Positions 1 through 5,947 of a stretch of DNA of 6,045 bases are shown in pieces. The notes below the pieces were generated by a model that worked only from the letters and a program-made list of their open reading frames with translations, made no database searches and was not told the DNA's origin. The stretch lies in the NCBI GenBank assembly GCA_027335545.1, contig DAHWHV010000087.1:1-6045 (forward strand), in the 5' to 3' direction. This stretch comes from Clostridia bacterium. Lineage in GTDB: Bacteria > Bacillota_E > RBS10-35 > JAJYVN01. The number at the start of each line of letters is the position of its first letter. The first letter of the stretch is position 1. The position numbers were made by a program, and so were the translations under genes.

Positions 1-239
1 TTGAAGGTGACCCCCACCAGGACGAAGGAGACGTAGTCGCCCCCGTAGGCGGCCACGGCGTGGTCCGCCCCCGCGCCGAAGAACCGCGCCGTGAAGAACC
101 AGACGCCGACGGCCGTGAGTTGCTGCAGGGCCGCCAGGGCCAGATTGGACGGGTGGTGGCGCAGGCCCCGGTACTCCAACCAAGCCACCCAGGCGCACGA
201 CCGGAAAAACGCCAGCGGGCCGCCGCGCTGTGACTCCAC
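1..239 (-). CDS. ABC-2-type transporter permease, N-terminal part (3' end outside window)
   Basis: This is the membrane subunit of an ABC-2 family exporter; only the first 79 codons are in the window. The GTG start at 239-237 is set by an AAGGAGG ribosome site at 247-253, 7 nt upstream. The protein has a cytoplasmic N-terminus (LEYRGLRHHPSN, about residues 21-32). A hydrophobic first helix follows (about 33-54, ending VWFFTARFF), then a short loop and the start of a second helix (YVSFVLVGVTF). It matches the complete permease at 1314-2237 in layout: REYR/LEYR before helix 1, and AYGTNYMSFIVVGITV against AYGGDYVSFVLVGVTF. They are therefore paralogues. It follows the ATPase gene at 352-1323, its likely partner, after a 112-nt spacer rather than an overlap. 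The substrate cannot be read from the sequence. It was too short at the edge to be listed by simple ORF calling, but start, ribosome site and paralogy make it secure. Confidence 0.88.
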   Translation of the reverse strand, partial: MESQRGGPLAFFRSCAWVAWLEYRGLRHHPSNLALAALQQLTAVGVWFFTARFFGAGADHAVAAYGGDYVSFVLVGVTF

Positions 240-246
240 GACCAGG

Positions 247-253
247 CCTCCTT
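247..253 (-). promoter_or_regulatory. Ribosome binding site of the second permease
   Basis: The minus strand reads AAGGAGG, then 7 nt, then GTG at 239-237. This near-perfect Shine-Dalgarno sequence fixes the start of the edge-truncated permease and suggests it is translated independently of the preceding ATPase gene, which stops 112 nt upstream. Confidence 0.85.
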
Positions 254-281
254 CACCGCACCCCACCGCACCGCACCGCGG
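254..281. repeat. Short imperfect CACCG/GGTGC tandem repeat
   Basis: The plus strand shows CACCGCA-type units repeated about four times with one irregular unit; the minus strand reads as repeated GGTGC/GGTG. It lies between the intercistronic hairpin and the ribosome site of the second permease. It is low-complexity GC-rich sequence, and no function is evident. Confidence 0.4.
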
Positions 282-309
282 CCGGCCGGCGGGACGTCGG
301 ACGCCAACT

Positions 310-357
310 GCGTAGGTGGTCCCGGCAAGGGCGGACCCTGGCCGGGACCACCTACGC
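310..357 (-). promoter_or_regulatory. Intercistronic stem-loop over the ATPase stop codon
   Basis: The arms at 310-326 and 341-357 are perfect 17-bp reverse complements. Inside them one mismatch (327/340) is followed by four more pairs (328-331 with 336-339) and a 4-nt loop (332-335). In the mRNA sense (minus strand) the loop reads UCCG, which fits the UNCG tetraloop class. The TAG stop of the ATPase gene (354-352) lies in the first arm. No U-tract follows, so it does not look like a classical intrinsic terminator. More likely roles are protection of the upstream mRNA from 3' exonucleases, partial attenuation, or spacing of differential expression between ATPase and permease. The structure is seen directly; the role is inference. 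Confidence 0.7.
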
Positions 358-1323
358 CCGCGTCCTGGACAGGAAGACGTCCTCCAGGGTGACCGGCGCC
401 GTGCGCATCGCCCGCAGGCCGAGGCCGTGGGCGCGTACCCAGGCCAGGACGGCCGGCGTGCTGGCGCGCGTGTCGGCGGATTGGACGTGCAGGCACCCGA
501 GTCCCCCCGGATGCGTGGGCGGCTCCAGGCGCACCCCGCTGGCGCCCGGCAGGCCCTGCGGCGGCGGCGGCAGGCCGGCCCCGGGGGGCAGGGCGAAGAC
601 CACCTCGATGGGCCGGGAGACGCCCAGGGAGGCCACGACCGCCCGGCGCTCCCCGCAGGCCACGAGCCGGCCCTGCCGCAGGAGGGCGATGTCGCTGCAG
701 AGCTCCTCGGCCTCCTCCATCACGTGCGTGGTCAGAACGACCGTCACCCCGTGGCGGCGGTTGAGGTCGGCGATCAGGGCTCGAACCGAGCGCACGCCCT
801 CGGCGTCGAGCTTGTCGGTGGGCTCGTCCAGAAAGACCAGGCGGTTCTCGGCCAGCAGGGAGCGGGCCAGGGCCAGGCGCTGGCGCTGCCCGGCGCTGAT
901 ATGCATCGGCCAGGCGTCCGCCTGCCGCGTGAGGTCCAGGCGCTCCAACAACTCCGCGATGCGCCGCCGTGCCGCCGCGCCGCGCAGGCCGTAAACCGGG
1001 GCCCAGAAGACCAGGTTCTGGCGCACCGTCAGGTTGTTGTCGATCCCCACGTCGGCCGTGGGCGCCACCAGGCTCACCCGGGCGCGGATCGCCGCCGGCG
1101 CGCGGAGCAGGTCGTGCCCCAGCACGGTACCCGAGCCCGCGTCGGGCGCCAGCAGGCCGCACAGCAGCTTGATCAGGGTGGTCTTGCCCGCCCCGTTGGG
1201 GCCCAGGAGCCCGAGCACCGCGCCCGGCGCGACGCGCAGGTCCACGCCCGTGAGCACCTGCGCCCACCGACCGCGTCCCTGCCGGTAGCGCTTGCCCAGC
1301 CCCTGGACATCGATCACTGCCAC
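352..1323 (-). CDS. ABC exporter ATP-binding subunit (second pair)
   Basis: This 323-residue nucleotide-binding subunit of an ABC-2-type exporter hydrolyses ATP on the cytoplasmic face to drive the partner permease. Visible motifs are: Walker A GPNGAGKT (41-48); a Q-loop region at about 86-98 (VAPTADVGIDNNL) with no glutamine; a modified signature ISAGQRQR (142-149); Walker B LVFLDEP (162-168); a D-loop reading KLD (171-173); and the switch His200 in TTHVMEEAEEL. After about residue 235 comes a C-terminal domain with a Pro/Gly-rich linker, ending in TLEDVFL, as is usual for the NatA/DrrA-like group. The GTG start at 1323 overlaps the preceding permease gene by 10 nt. A GAGGGG sequence 11 nt upstream supports it, although a second GTG at 1317 would give a 4-nt GTGA overlap. 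The likely partner is the edge-truncated permease, or both permeases together. The substrate is unknown. Confidence 0.93.
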   Translation of the reverse strand: MAVIDVQGLGKRYRQGRGRWAQVLTGVDLRVAPGAVLGLLGPNGAGKTTLIKLLCGLLAPDAGSGTVLGHDLLRAPAAIRARVSLVAPTADVGIDNNLTVRQNLVFWAPVYGLRGAAARRRIAELLERLDLTRQADAWPMHISAGQRQRLALARSLLAENRLVFLDEPTDKLDAEGVRSVRALIADLNRRHGVTVVLTTHVMEEAEELCSDIALLRQGRLVACGERRAVVASLGVSRPIEVVFALPPGAGLPPPPQGLPGASGVRLEPPTHPGGLGCLHVQSADTRASTPAVLAWVRAHGLGLRAMRTAPVTLEDVFLSRTRA

Positions 1324-2237
1324 CGCGTCAACGTCCCCTCGCGCCGGGCCTTCTCGATGCCGCGGCCGTACAGGTGCAGGCCCAGCGGCAGCAGGACGGC
1401 GGTCAGCAGCCCGAGGGCCAGGGCGTCGACCGCCAGCGGCGACAGGCCCACCACTCCCTGCACGGGCAGCACGGGCACGCCCATCTGCGCGCCGGGGTCG
1501 ACCAGGCGCCGGATCGCGTCAAAGGCGTAGGTGTGGGGGATCAGGCAGGCGAGCCACTGCAGGGGCCGCGGCAGCACCGTGACAGGGTAGTAGGCCCCCG
1601 CCAGGAGGGTGGCCAGCAACTGGTGGACGATGAACTGGACGGGCTCGGTCCCCTTCTTGATGTTCAGCAGGTAGAAGGAACTCGCGCTGATCAGGCCGAT
1701 GCCGAAGGACGCCGCCAACAGCAGCAGGGTGAAGAGCAGGACGGGGAACCAATGGGCGAAGGTGAAGACGGCACCGAAGAAGAGCATGCCGAAGCCGCCG
1801 ACGAACAGCAGGCGCGGGTAGTCGTCCAGGACCGATTTGGCCATCAGCCCGAGCACCGGCGTGTAGACGGACATGGGGCTGAGGAGGAAGAGGTCCATCG
1901 TGCCGTTGAAGTAGCTGCGCGCCACGCGCACGTAGGGGTCCGTGAGGTTGGTGTTGATGAAGACGTTGACCGTGATGCCGACCACGATGAAGGACATGTA
2001 GTTGGTGCCGTATGCCGGACCCAGGTGGCGCGCGGCCCCGCCGGCCAGCATCCGGCCCATCAGGAAGAACAGCAGCGTGGTGACGAAGATGTTGGCGACC
2101 CACATGAGCTGGTTGGCCCGGTAGGACTGCCAGATGCGGTACTCGCGCCCGGCGAAGGCCCAGAGGGTCGCGGCGGTCCGCCCCCAGGCGCGAGGGGCCG
2201 CGGCGGGGGCCGCCGGCTCCGGCGGGGGCTGCCTCAT
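1314..2237 (-). CDS. ABC-2-type transporter permease (first pair)
   Basis: This 307-residue integral membrane subunit of an ABC-2 family exporter has a Pro/Ala-rich N-terminus of about 20 residues and a juxtamembrane stretch containing REYRIWQSYR (31-40). Hydrophobic segments lie at about 44-61, 80-97, 143-161, 164-190, 203-222 and 265-290, giving the expected six spans. The segment GAYYPVTVLPRPLQWLACLIPHTYAFDAIR (split here by position: 214-223, then 224-243) is the classical conserved ABC-2 region before the last helix. The ATG at 2237 overlaps the stop of the upstream ATPase gene in an ATGA arrangement, so translational coupling is likely. A weak G-rich ribosome site (GGGGGTGGGG) precedes it. 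A longer reading frame extends upstream to 2363 but lies inside the ATPase gene, so it was not used. The C-terminus overlaps the next ATPase by 10 nt. Confidence 0.92.
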   Translation of the reverse strand: MRQPPPEPAAPAAAPRAWGRTAATLWAFAGREYRIWQSYRANQLMWVANIFVTTLLFFLMGRMLAGGAARHLGPAYGTNYMSFIVVGITVNVFINTNLTDPYVRVARSYFNGTMDLFLLSPMSVYTPVLGLMAKSVLDDYPRLLFVGGFGMLFFGAVFTFAHWFPVLLFTLLLLAASFGIGLISASSFYLLNIKKGTEPVQFIVHQLLATLLAGAYYPVTVLPRPLQWLACLIPHTYAFDAIRRLVDPGAQMGVPVLPVQGVVGLSPLAVDALALGLLTAVLLPLGLHLYGRGIEKARREGTLTRWQ

Positions 2238-3319
2238 GCCCCCACCCCCGGCTGGACCCCGGCGTGCTCGCTGAGCGCGAAGCGCACCGCATCCTCCAGC
2301 GAGGGACGCGACTCGGCCACCAGGACCACGCGGGCGTCCGGGCCCGCCGCCGCCAGGACCCAATCCAGGACCGTAGCCAACACGTCGCTCCCCCGCTCGG
2401 CGTGGATGCGCCAGACCCGGGTGGGCACGGGCCCCGGGCGCTCCACCGCGTGGACCAGGCGGACCGCCGCGGGCGGCGGGGCGCTGGGGGGCTCCGCCTC
2501 CTCGGTGTGGATGTCCAGCACGGTGAGGTGCGCCAGGGCGGCGGTGAGGGCGGCGGGGCTGTCGCAGAGGACCACCCGCCCGCGGTCGAGCACGGCCACC
2601 CGATCGGCGACCGCCTCCAACTCGGCCGAGACGTGGTCGGTGAGCACGACGGCCTGCCCGCGGGCCCGCAGGTGATCGCGGATCAGGCCGAGCATGAGGC
2701 GCGCCGTGTGCGGGTCGAGGCCGATCGTGGGCTCATCCAGCAGGACGACCGGGGTGGGGAGCAGGAGCGCCCGGGCGAGGACGACCCTCTGGCGCATGCC
2801 GTTGGACAACTGCGCGGAGTACTTGCCCCGATCCGCCCAGAGATCGACGGCACGCAGGGCCTCCTCGGCGCGCCGCCGCGCCGTGGCGCCATCCAGCCCG
2901 CAGAGCACGCCGAACCAGCGCACGTTCTCCTCGGCCGTCAGCGGCCACTCCAGCGCCATCCAGCCGGTCGTGGAGACGTAGGAGACGCGCGCGCGGATCG
3001 CCGCGGGATGCCGCAGCGGCACGCCGGCCACGCAGCCCTCGCCCGCCGTGGGCCGCAGCAGCCCGGCCAGGATCTTGATCAGGGTCGTCTTGCCCGAGCC
3101 GTTGCGGCCGATAAGGCCGAAGACCTCCCCGCGCCGCACGCGCACATCCACGCCGGCCAGGGCCTGGAGGCGCCCGGCGGGGGCGGCCGTCAGGCGGGCC
3201 GCCCGGGCCAGGTTACGGGCCCACAGCACCGGGCCCTGCACCTCCAGCTTGGTCCCGCGCAGCGACGGCTCACCGACCTCGTAGACCTTGGCCAGACCCC
3301 GCACGTCCACCTCGCACAT
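2234..3319 (-). CDS. ABC exporter ATP-binding subunit (first pair)
   Basis: This 361-residue ABC ATPase is the partner of the permease that overlaps its stop codon. Motifs, numbered from the chosen ATG, are: Walker A GRNGSGKT (71-78); a Q-loop region VSTTGWMALEWPLT (115-128) without glutamine; a variant signature LSNGMRQR (171-178); Walker B VVLLDEP (191-197); D-loop GLD (200-202); and the switch His229 in LTDHVSAELE. Relative to the other ATPase here, about 25-30 extra residues lie between the first strand and Walker A (about 17-52). Similar insertions are known in NatA/YhaQ-like exporters. The C-terminal about 100 residues carry a Pro-rich linker and end with SLEDAVRFAL, equivalent to the SLEDVF motif of related exporters. 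A TTG at 3346 would add nine residues. I prefer ATG at 3319 because GGTGGGAG lies 10 nt upstream and nothing suitable precedes the TTG. Confidence 0.92.
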   Translation of the reverse strand: MCEVDVRGLAKVYEVGEPSLRGTKLEVQGPVLWARNLARAARLTAAPAGRLQALAGVDVRVRRGEVFGLIGRNGSGKTTLIKILAGLLRPTAGEGCVAGVPLRHPAAIRARVSYVSTTGWMALEWPLTAEENVRWFGVLCGLDGATARRRAEEALRAVDLWADRGKYSAQLSNGMRQRVVLARALLLPTPVVLLDEPTIGLDPHTARLMLGLIRDHLRARGQAVVLTDHVSAELEAVADRVAVLDRGRVVLCDSPAALTAALAHLTVLDIHTEEAEPPSAPPPAAVRLVHAVERPGPVPTRVWRIHAERGSDVLATVLDWVLAAAGPDARVVLVAESRPSLEDAVRFALSEHAGVQPGVGA

Positions 3320-3424
3320 CCCGGCGGCGCTCCCACCTTCACGCAACGGGATCGGGCAGGCGGCGCCGGGCGCTCACGGCCGGGCCGCCCACCGCCCCGG
3401 AGGGGCCCCAGCAACCCTCGGGCC
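3320..3424. other. Spacer between the APH-like gene and the ABC genes
   Basis: This 105-nt non-coding spacer is strongly GC-rich with several small palindromes. The clearest is GCCCC-GGA-GGGGC at 3394-3406 (5-bp stem, 3-nt loop). No U-tract follows on either strand and no convincing promoter hexamers are visible. Read-through from the APH-like gene into the ABC genes is therefore plausible but not shown. Confidence 0.45.
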
Positions 3425-4354
3425 TCACGCCTCCGCCAGCAGCCGCCCCAGGTCCTCCGCCGCCGCGGCGGCCCCGTCGCCCCCGGAGACCAGCACCTGG
3501 GCGGCCGAGAGGATCAGCACGGCCCGCCACACGGCCAGGAAGCCTTCGTCCACCGGCCCCGCGGCGCTGTAGCCCGCCAGGATCGCGTCCCGGTCGGAGG
3601 GGCCCGCCCAGCGGCGCAGATCCAGGGCCGGGTGGCTGATGTACGCGTCGCCGAAGTCGATCACCCCGGAGAAGCGCCCCGTCTCCGGGTCGACGAAGGT
3701 GTGCGTGGGCCCGGGATTGGAGTGCAGCGCGACCAGCGGCCCCCCGCGCGGCAGCCCGCCCATGACGCGGACGCCGATGCGTTCGGGCGGCAGCGGGAAG
3801 GGCCACGCCCGCCGTTCGCGCTCAAGGCGCTCGGCCAGCGCCAGGAAGGCCTCCCCGAAGCGCGCCTGGAGGTCGGGCAGCCCCCTGTCCCCGGGGAAGA
3901 GCCCGCTGTCCTGGAGGGGGGATTGGGGGATGCCGTGGACCCGCCGCAGCAGCGGCCCGAGTTCCAGCAGCAGCCGCCGCCTAGCGGCCGGCCCCAGGGC
4001 CGCCCGGCCCATGGCCACCCCGGGCATGCGGCTGAGCACGGTGTATTCCAGCTCGGGCCCGTCGTGGCCGTAGCCCAGGACCCGCGGGACGGCGAGGTCG
4101 GGCGCCGCGGTCTCCAGGTGGCGGAGGAAGACGACCTCCCGCTCCAGGCTCGTGCCGGTGCGCAACTGCTGGGGCCGCTGCACCTTGAGGATGATGTCGG
4201 CGTCGACGGCGTAGGTGCGCGCCTCCCCACCGGACTCGTCAACCCCAGCCACGGCCGCCGCGCCGGGGACGTGGCGCCGCACCAGCGACAACACCGCCGC
4301 GGACGGCAGGACCGGGTCTGGGGCCTCCCGCTGGAAGTAGACGTGCCTGGGCAT
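3425..4354 (-). CDS. APH-fold phosphotransferase-like protein with altered catalytic loop
   Basis: This 309-residue protein of the aminoglycoside phosphotransferase / small-molecule kinase fold (APH family) is expected to be cytoplasmic. The N-lobe shows a probable ATP-binding Lys57 in DADIILKVQRP and a helix-C Glu in LEREVVFLRHLE (70-81). A hinge-like segment YTVLSRMPG (104-112) and a LLLELGPLLRRVHGI helix (128-142) follow, the usual layout. The catalytic loop reads HSNPGPTHTFVD (211-222), where the family consensus is HGDxxxxN. The catalytic Asp is Asn213 and the metal-binding Asn is His218. The DFG-like metal motif is kept (IDFGD, 232-236), followed by SHPALDL. The ATG at 4354 has AGAGGGGG about 11 nt upstream; the frame is open further upstream but has no kinase similarity there. 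The substrate is unknown: drug, sugar, or no phosphotransfer at all. It lies 105 nt upstream of the ABC genes on the same strand. Confidence 0.85.
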   Translation of the reverse strand: MPRHVYFQREAPDPVLPSAAVLSLVRRHVPGAAAVAGVDESGGEARTYAVDADIILKVQRPQQLRTGTSLEREVVFLRHLETAAPDLAVPRVLGYGHDGPELEYTVLSRMPGVAMGRAALGPAARRRLLLELGPLLRRVHGIPQSPLQDSGLFPGDRGLPDLQARFGEAFLALAERLERERRAWPFPLPPERIGVRVMGGLPRGGPLVALHSNPGPTHTFVDPETGRFSGVIDFGDAYISHPALDLRRWAGPSDRDAILAGYSAAGPVDEGFLAVWRAVLILSAAQVLVSGGDGAAAAAEDLGRLLAEA

Positions 4355-4582
4355 GGCGGGCGCCGCCCCCTCTTCATCGGATTTTGTGGAGTTGCCCGCT
4401 ACGGCGGGGCTGGTCAGCGCCCCCTGCCCTCCGGGCACCCCCGGGACGAGCGACGGGGGGTGGCACTCCGCCTTCGGGTCCGCCCGATGCCCGCACACCG
4501 CAAGCGGGCGCGGCGCAGCGACGGCCGGCCCCGTCCCTCCCCGCCGCTTCCACTCGCGCCCCCCTCCCACCTCCCGCCCCTC
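4355..4582. other. Leader/intergenic region upstream of the APH-like gene
   Basis: About 228 nt lie between repeat copy A and the APH-like start. No gene is supported; open frames here are a by-product of high GC. An A/T-richer island at about 4373-4393 stands out next to the start codon and could hold promoter or leader elements, but no clear -35/-10 pair is visible. Two small inverted repeats are present: GCCCGC/GCGGGC at 4489-4494 and 4504-4509, and an imperfect one at 4394-4410 with a single-base bulge. I recognise neither as a known riboswitch or terminator. Confidence 0.4.
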
Positions 4583-4643
4583 AGGGTGGCGTCATTCTCG
4601 CGGAGGGCGTTGGGCTGGAAGGCCTGGCGGGGGGAGGCGACGG
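4583..4643. repeat. 61-bp direct repeat, copy A
   Basis: Aligned without gaps to copy B (5887-5947), 56 of 61 positions are identical; the differences are at 4604, 4605, 4616, 4625 and 4627. The first 21 positions are identical. The copy begins 5 nt after the stop of the FemX-like gene and lies about 230 nt upstream of the APH-like start. It contains a small stem-loop, 4612-4616 with 4621-4625 around a GGAA loop; its two changed bases leave G-U pairs if read as plus-strand RNA. Options are an interspersed intergenic repeat family, a shared regulatory site, or a recombination scar. Confidence 0.85.
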
Positions 4644-4648
4644 CGGCC

Positions 4649-5737
4649 TCAGCCCTCGGCAGGCTCGCCCGCGCGCCGGCCGCGGCGCCGCAGGGCGGCC
4701 ATCGCCTGCCGCGCCAGGGGCAGGGCCCGGCGGGCAAGGAGGTGCGCCACCGGGCGCAGCGGCAGGTCCCACTCCCCCACCCACTCGACCAGTTCCGCCC
4801 CGAAGCCCCGCTTGAACCGGTAGAGCCCATACAGCGGGTTCTCGGGGGAGAGGTCCCCGGAGACGCCGCGGAAATCGTACAGCGCGCAGCCGGCCGCGAG
4901 GCTGCGCCGGATGGCCGCCCACTGCACGGCGTACGCCGGCATCAGGTCCCGCTGGGCGTTGGCGCTGGCACCGTAGAGGTACCACGCCGTGTTCCCCAGG
5001 CGGAAGACGATGGCGCCGGCCAGGAGCGTCCCGCCCGCCTCCCCGAGCACGAGCCAGCCCATCCCGGGATCGAGGCAGTGGCGCCACATGGCCTCGAAAT
5101 ACGAACGCTCGCGCACCAGGAAGCCGTCGCGCGCCGCGGTCTCGACCAGGAGGGCATAGAACGGCCCGACATCCGCGGCGACCCCCGCCCGCACCACGAC
5201 GCCCCGCCGCTCCGCGAGGCGGATGTTGTACCGCGTCTTGGGGTGCATGCCGCCAAGCAGCGCGGCCTCGTCCCCCCCGGCCAAGGGGAGCCGCATGTGG
5301 AAGTGGGGCTGGACGCCCTCGAAGGACGGTCCGGAGGGCACGGCGCGCCAGTGGTGGCGCCGCAGCGCCGCGGCGGCCACGGGGTGGTCGCGGGGGACCC
5401 CCGGGTCGATCTTCAGGGAGATCGCCCGCCGGGATCGGCCGAAGGCCGCCAGGGCGGCCAGGGCCGCGTCCACGCACGAGGCGTCATCCCAATCCAGCAC
5501 GGGGCCGCGGGGGGCGTACAGCAGGGGGCCGAGGCCCGGCAGGTGCCGCTCCAACACGGAGCAGGCGCCCAGCGGCGCCTGGGGGTCCCCGAGCCAGAGG
5601 CGGTGCGGGCGCCAGCCCGTCGCCGCCTTCAGCTCGCCCCAGCCCCAGGTCTGCAGGAATTCGGGACGGACAGCCCCGGCCACGAAGGCGTCGAAGGCGT
5701 CGCGGCGCTCGGCGGGGACTAGGGCAAAGTCCGGCAC
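4649..5737 (-). CDS. FemX/FmhB-like peptidoglycan bridge peptidyltransferase
   Basis: This 362-residue member of the FemABX family is predicted to transfer an amino acid from aminoacyl-tRNA to a peptidoglycan precursor (lipid II or UDP-MurNAc-pentapeptide), building the interpeptide bridge. It has two GNAT-like domains. Family marks in order are: FLQTWGWGELK (27-37); YAPRGPVLDW (74-83); SLKIDPGV (107-114); KTRYNIRLAERRGV (167-180); WYLYGASA (252-259); LMPAYAVQWAAIRRSLAAGC (265-284); YDFRGVSGD (287-295); and LYRFKRGFGAE (305-315). A basic C-terminal tail may sit near the membrane. There is no long coiled-coil arm like that of staphylococcal FemA, so the size is closer to Weissella FemX. The GTG at 5737 has AGGAGG 5 nt upstream. 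In-frame ATGs at 5899 and 5818 would add 54 or 27 low-complexity residues without a ribosome site. Family members in non-classical species can have other acceptors, so the exact substrate is open. Confidence 0.92.
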   Translation of the reverse strand: MPDFALVPAERRDAFDAFVAGAVRPEFLQTWGWGELKAATGWRPHRLWLGDPQAPLGACSVLERHLPGLGPLLYAPRGPVLDWDDASCVDAALAALAAFGRSRRAISLKIDPGVPRDHPVAAAALRRHHWRAVPSGPSFEGVQPHFHMRLPLAGGDEAALLGGMHPKTRYNIRLAERRGVVVRAGVAADVGPFYALLVETAARDGFLVRERSYFEAMWRHCLDPGMGWLVLGEAGGTLLAGAIVFRLGNTAWYLYGASANAQRDLMPAYAVQWAAIRRSLAAGCALYDFRGVSGDLSPENPLYGLYRFKRGFGAELVEWVGEWDLPLRPVAHLLARRALPLARQAMAALRRRGRRAGEPAEG

Positions 5738-5742
5738 GACGG

Positions 5743-5748
5743 CCTCCT
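5743..5748 (-). promoter_or_regulatory. Ribosome binding site fixing the femX-like start
   Basis: The minus strand reads AGGAGG, 5 nt before the GTG at 5737-5735. It decides the start against the in-frame upstream ATGs at 5899 (inside repeat copy B) and 5818, neither of which has a comparable site. Confidence 0.85.
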
Positions 5749-5886
5749 GGGGGCGGGGTGGTGACGGGGCGGCGGGGGCGCCACGGGGCGGGCCGCTCGC
5801 GGGCCGGCGGCGCGCCATGGGAACGAGCCCGCCCCCCGCCCGTTCCCGCCCGTCCCGAGCGAATCCTGCCACCGCCGCCCGGGGGG

Positions 5887-5947
5887 AGGGTGGCGTCATT
5901 CTCGCGGGCGGCGTTGGGCCGGAAGGCCCGCCGGGGGGAGGCGACGG
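5887..5947. repeat. 61-bp direct repeat, copy B
   Basis: This is the partner of copy A (4583-4643), in the same orientation and 1304 bp away, so that the pair brackets the FemX-like gene. It contains a perfect 5-bp stem with a GGAA loop (5916-5920 with 5925-5929). Four further pairs can form outside it (5909-5912 with 5930-5933) across a GTT bulge; these outer pairs are not kept in copy A. The copy ends about 150 nt upstream of the femX-like start, a position compatible with a promoter or leader element. Confidence 0.85.

Noticed and set aside
1315..1317. Alternative GTG start of the second-pair ATPase with a 4-nt GTGA overlap
   Set aside because: It is possible, but it sits 17 nt from the only purine-rich upstream sequence, whereas GTG at 1323 is 11 nt away. 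The two proteins would differ by only two residues.
316..1530. Plus-strand open frame of 404 codons
   Set aside because: It is antisense to the second-pair ATPase and part of the permease, with compositionally biased sequence and no recognisable motif.
3394..3406. GCCCC-GGA-GGGGC hairpin as a terminator after the APH-like gene
   Set aside because: The stem is only 5 bp and no U-tract follows; such palindromes are expected by chance at this GC content.
4355..4570. N-terminal extension of the APH-like protein up to 4570
   Set aside because: The extension is Arg/Gly/Pro-rich with no kinase features. The ATG at 4354 gives the normal family length and has a purine-rich ribosome site.
2264..5722. 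Plus-strand open frame of 1152 codons
   Set aside because: It lies antisense to the APH-like, ATPase and femX-like genes, has low-complexity Arg/Gly/Pro/Gln-rich sequence with no family resemblance, and is explained by scarcity of stop codons in GC-rich DNA.
5738..5899. Longer femX-like start at the ATG at 5899 or 5818
   Set aside because: The extra residues are low-complexity and have no ribosome site, and the ATG at 5899 falls in the repeat. AGGAGG 5 nt before the GTG at 5737 fixes the start.
4583..5947. Shared peptide pattern (AFxPNAxRENDATL) in minus-strand frames over both repeat copies
   Set aside because: It arises because both frames read the same 61-bp repeat. The differences between copies are not biased to third codon positions, and neither frame has a plausible start or family match.
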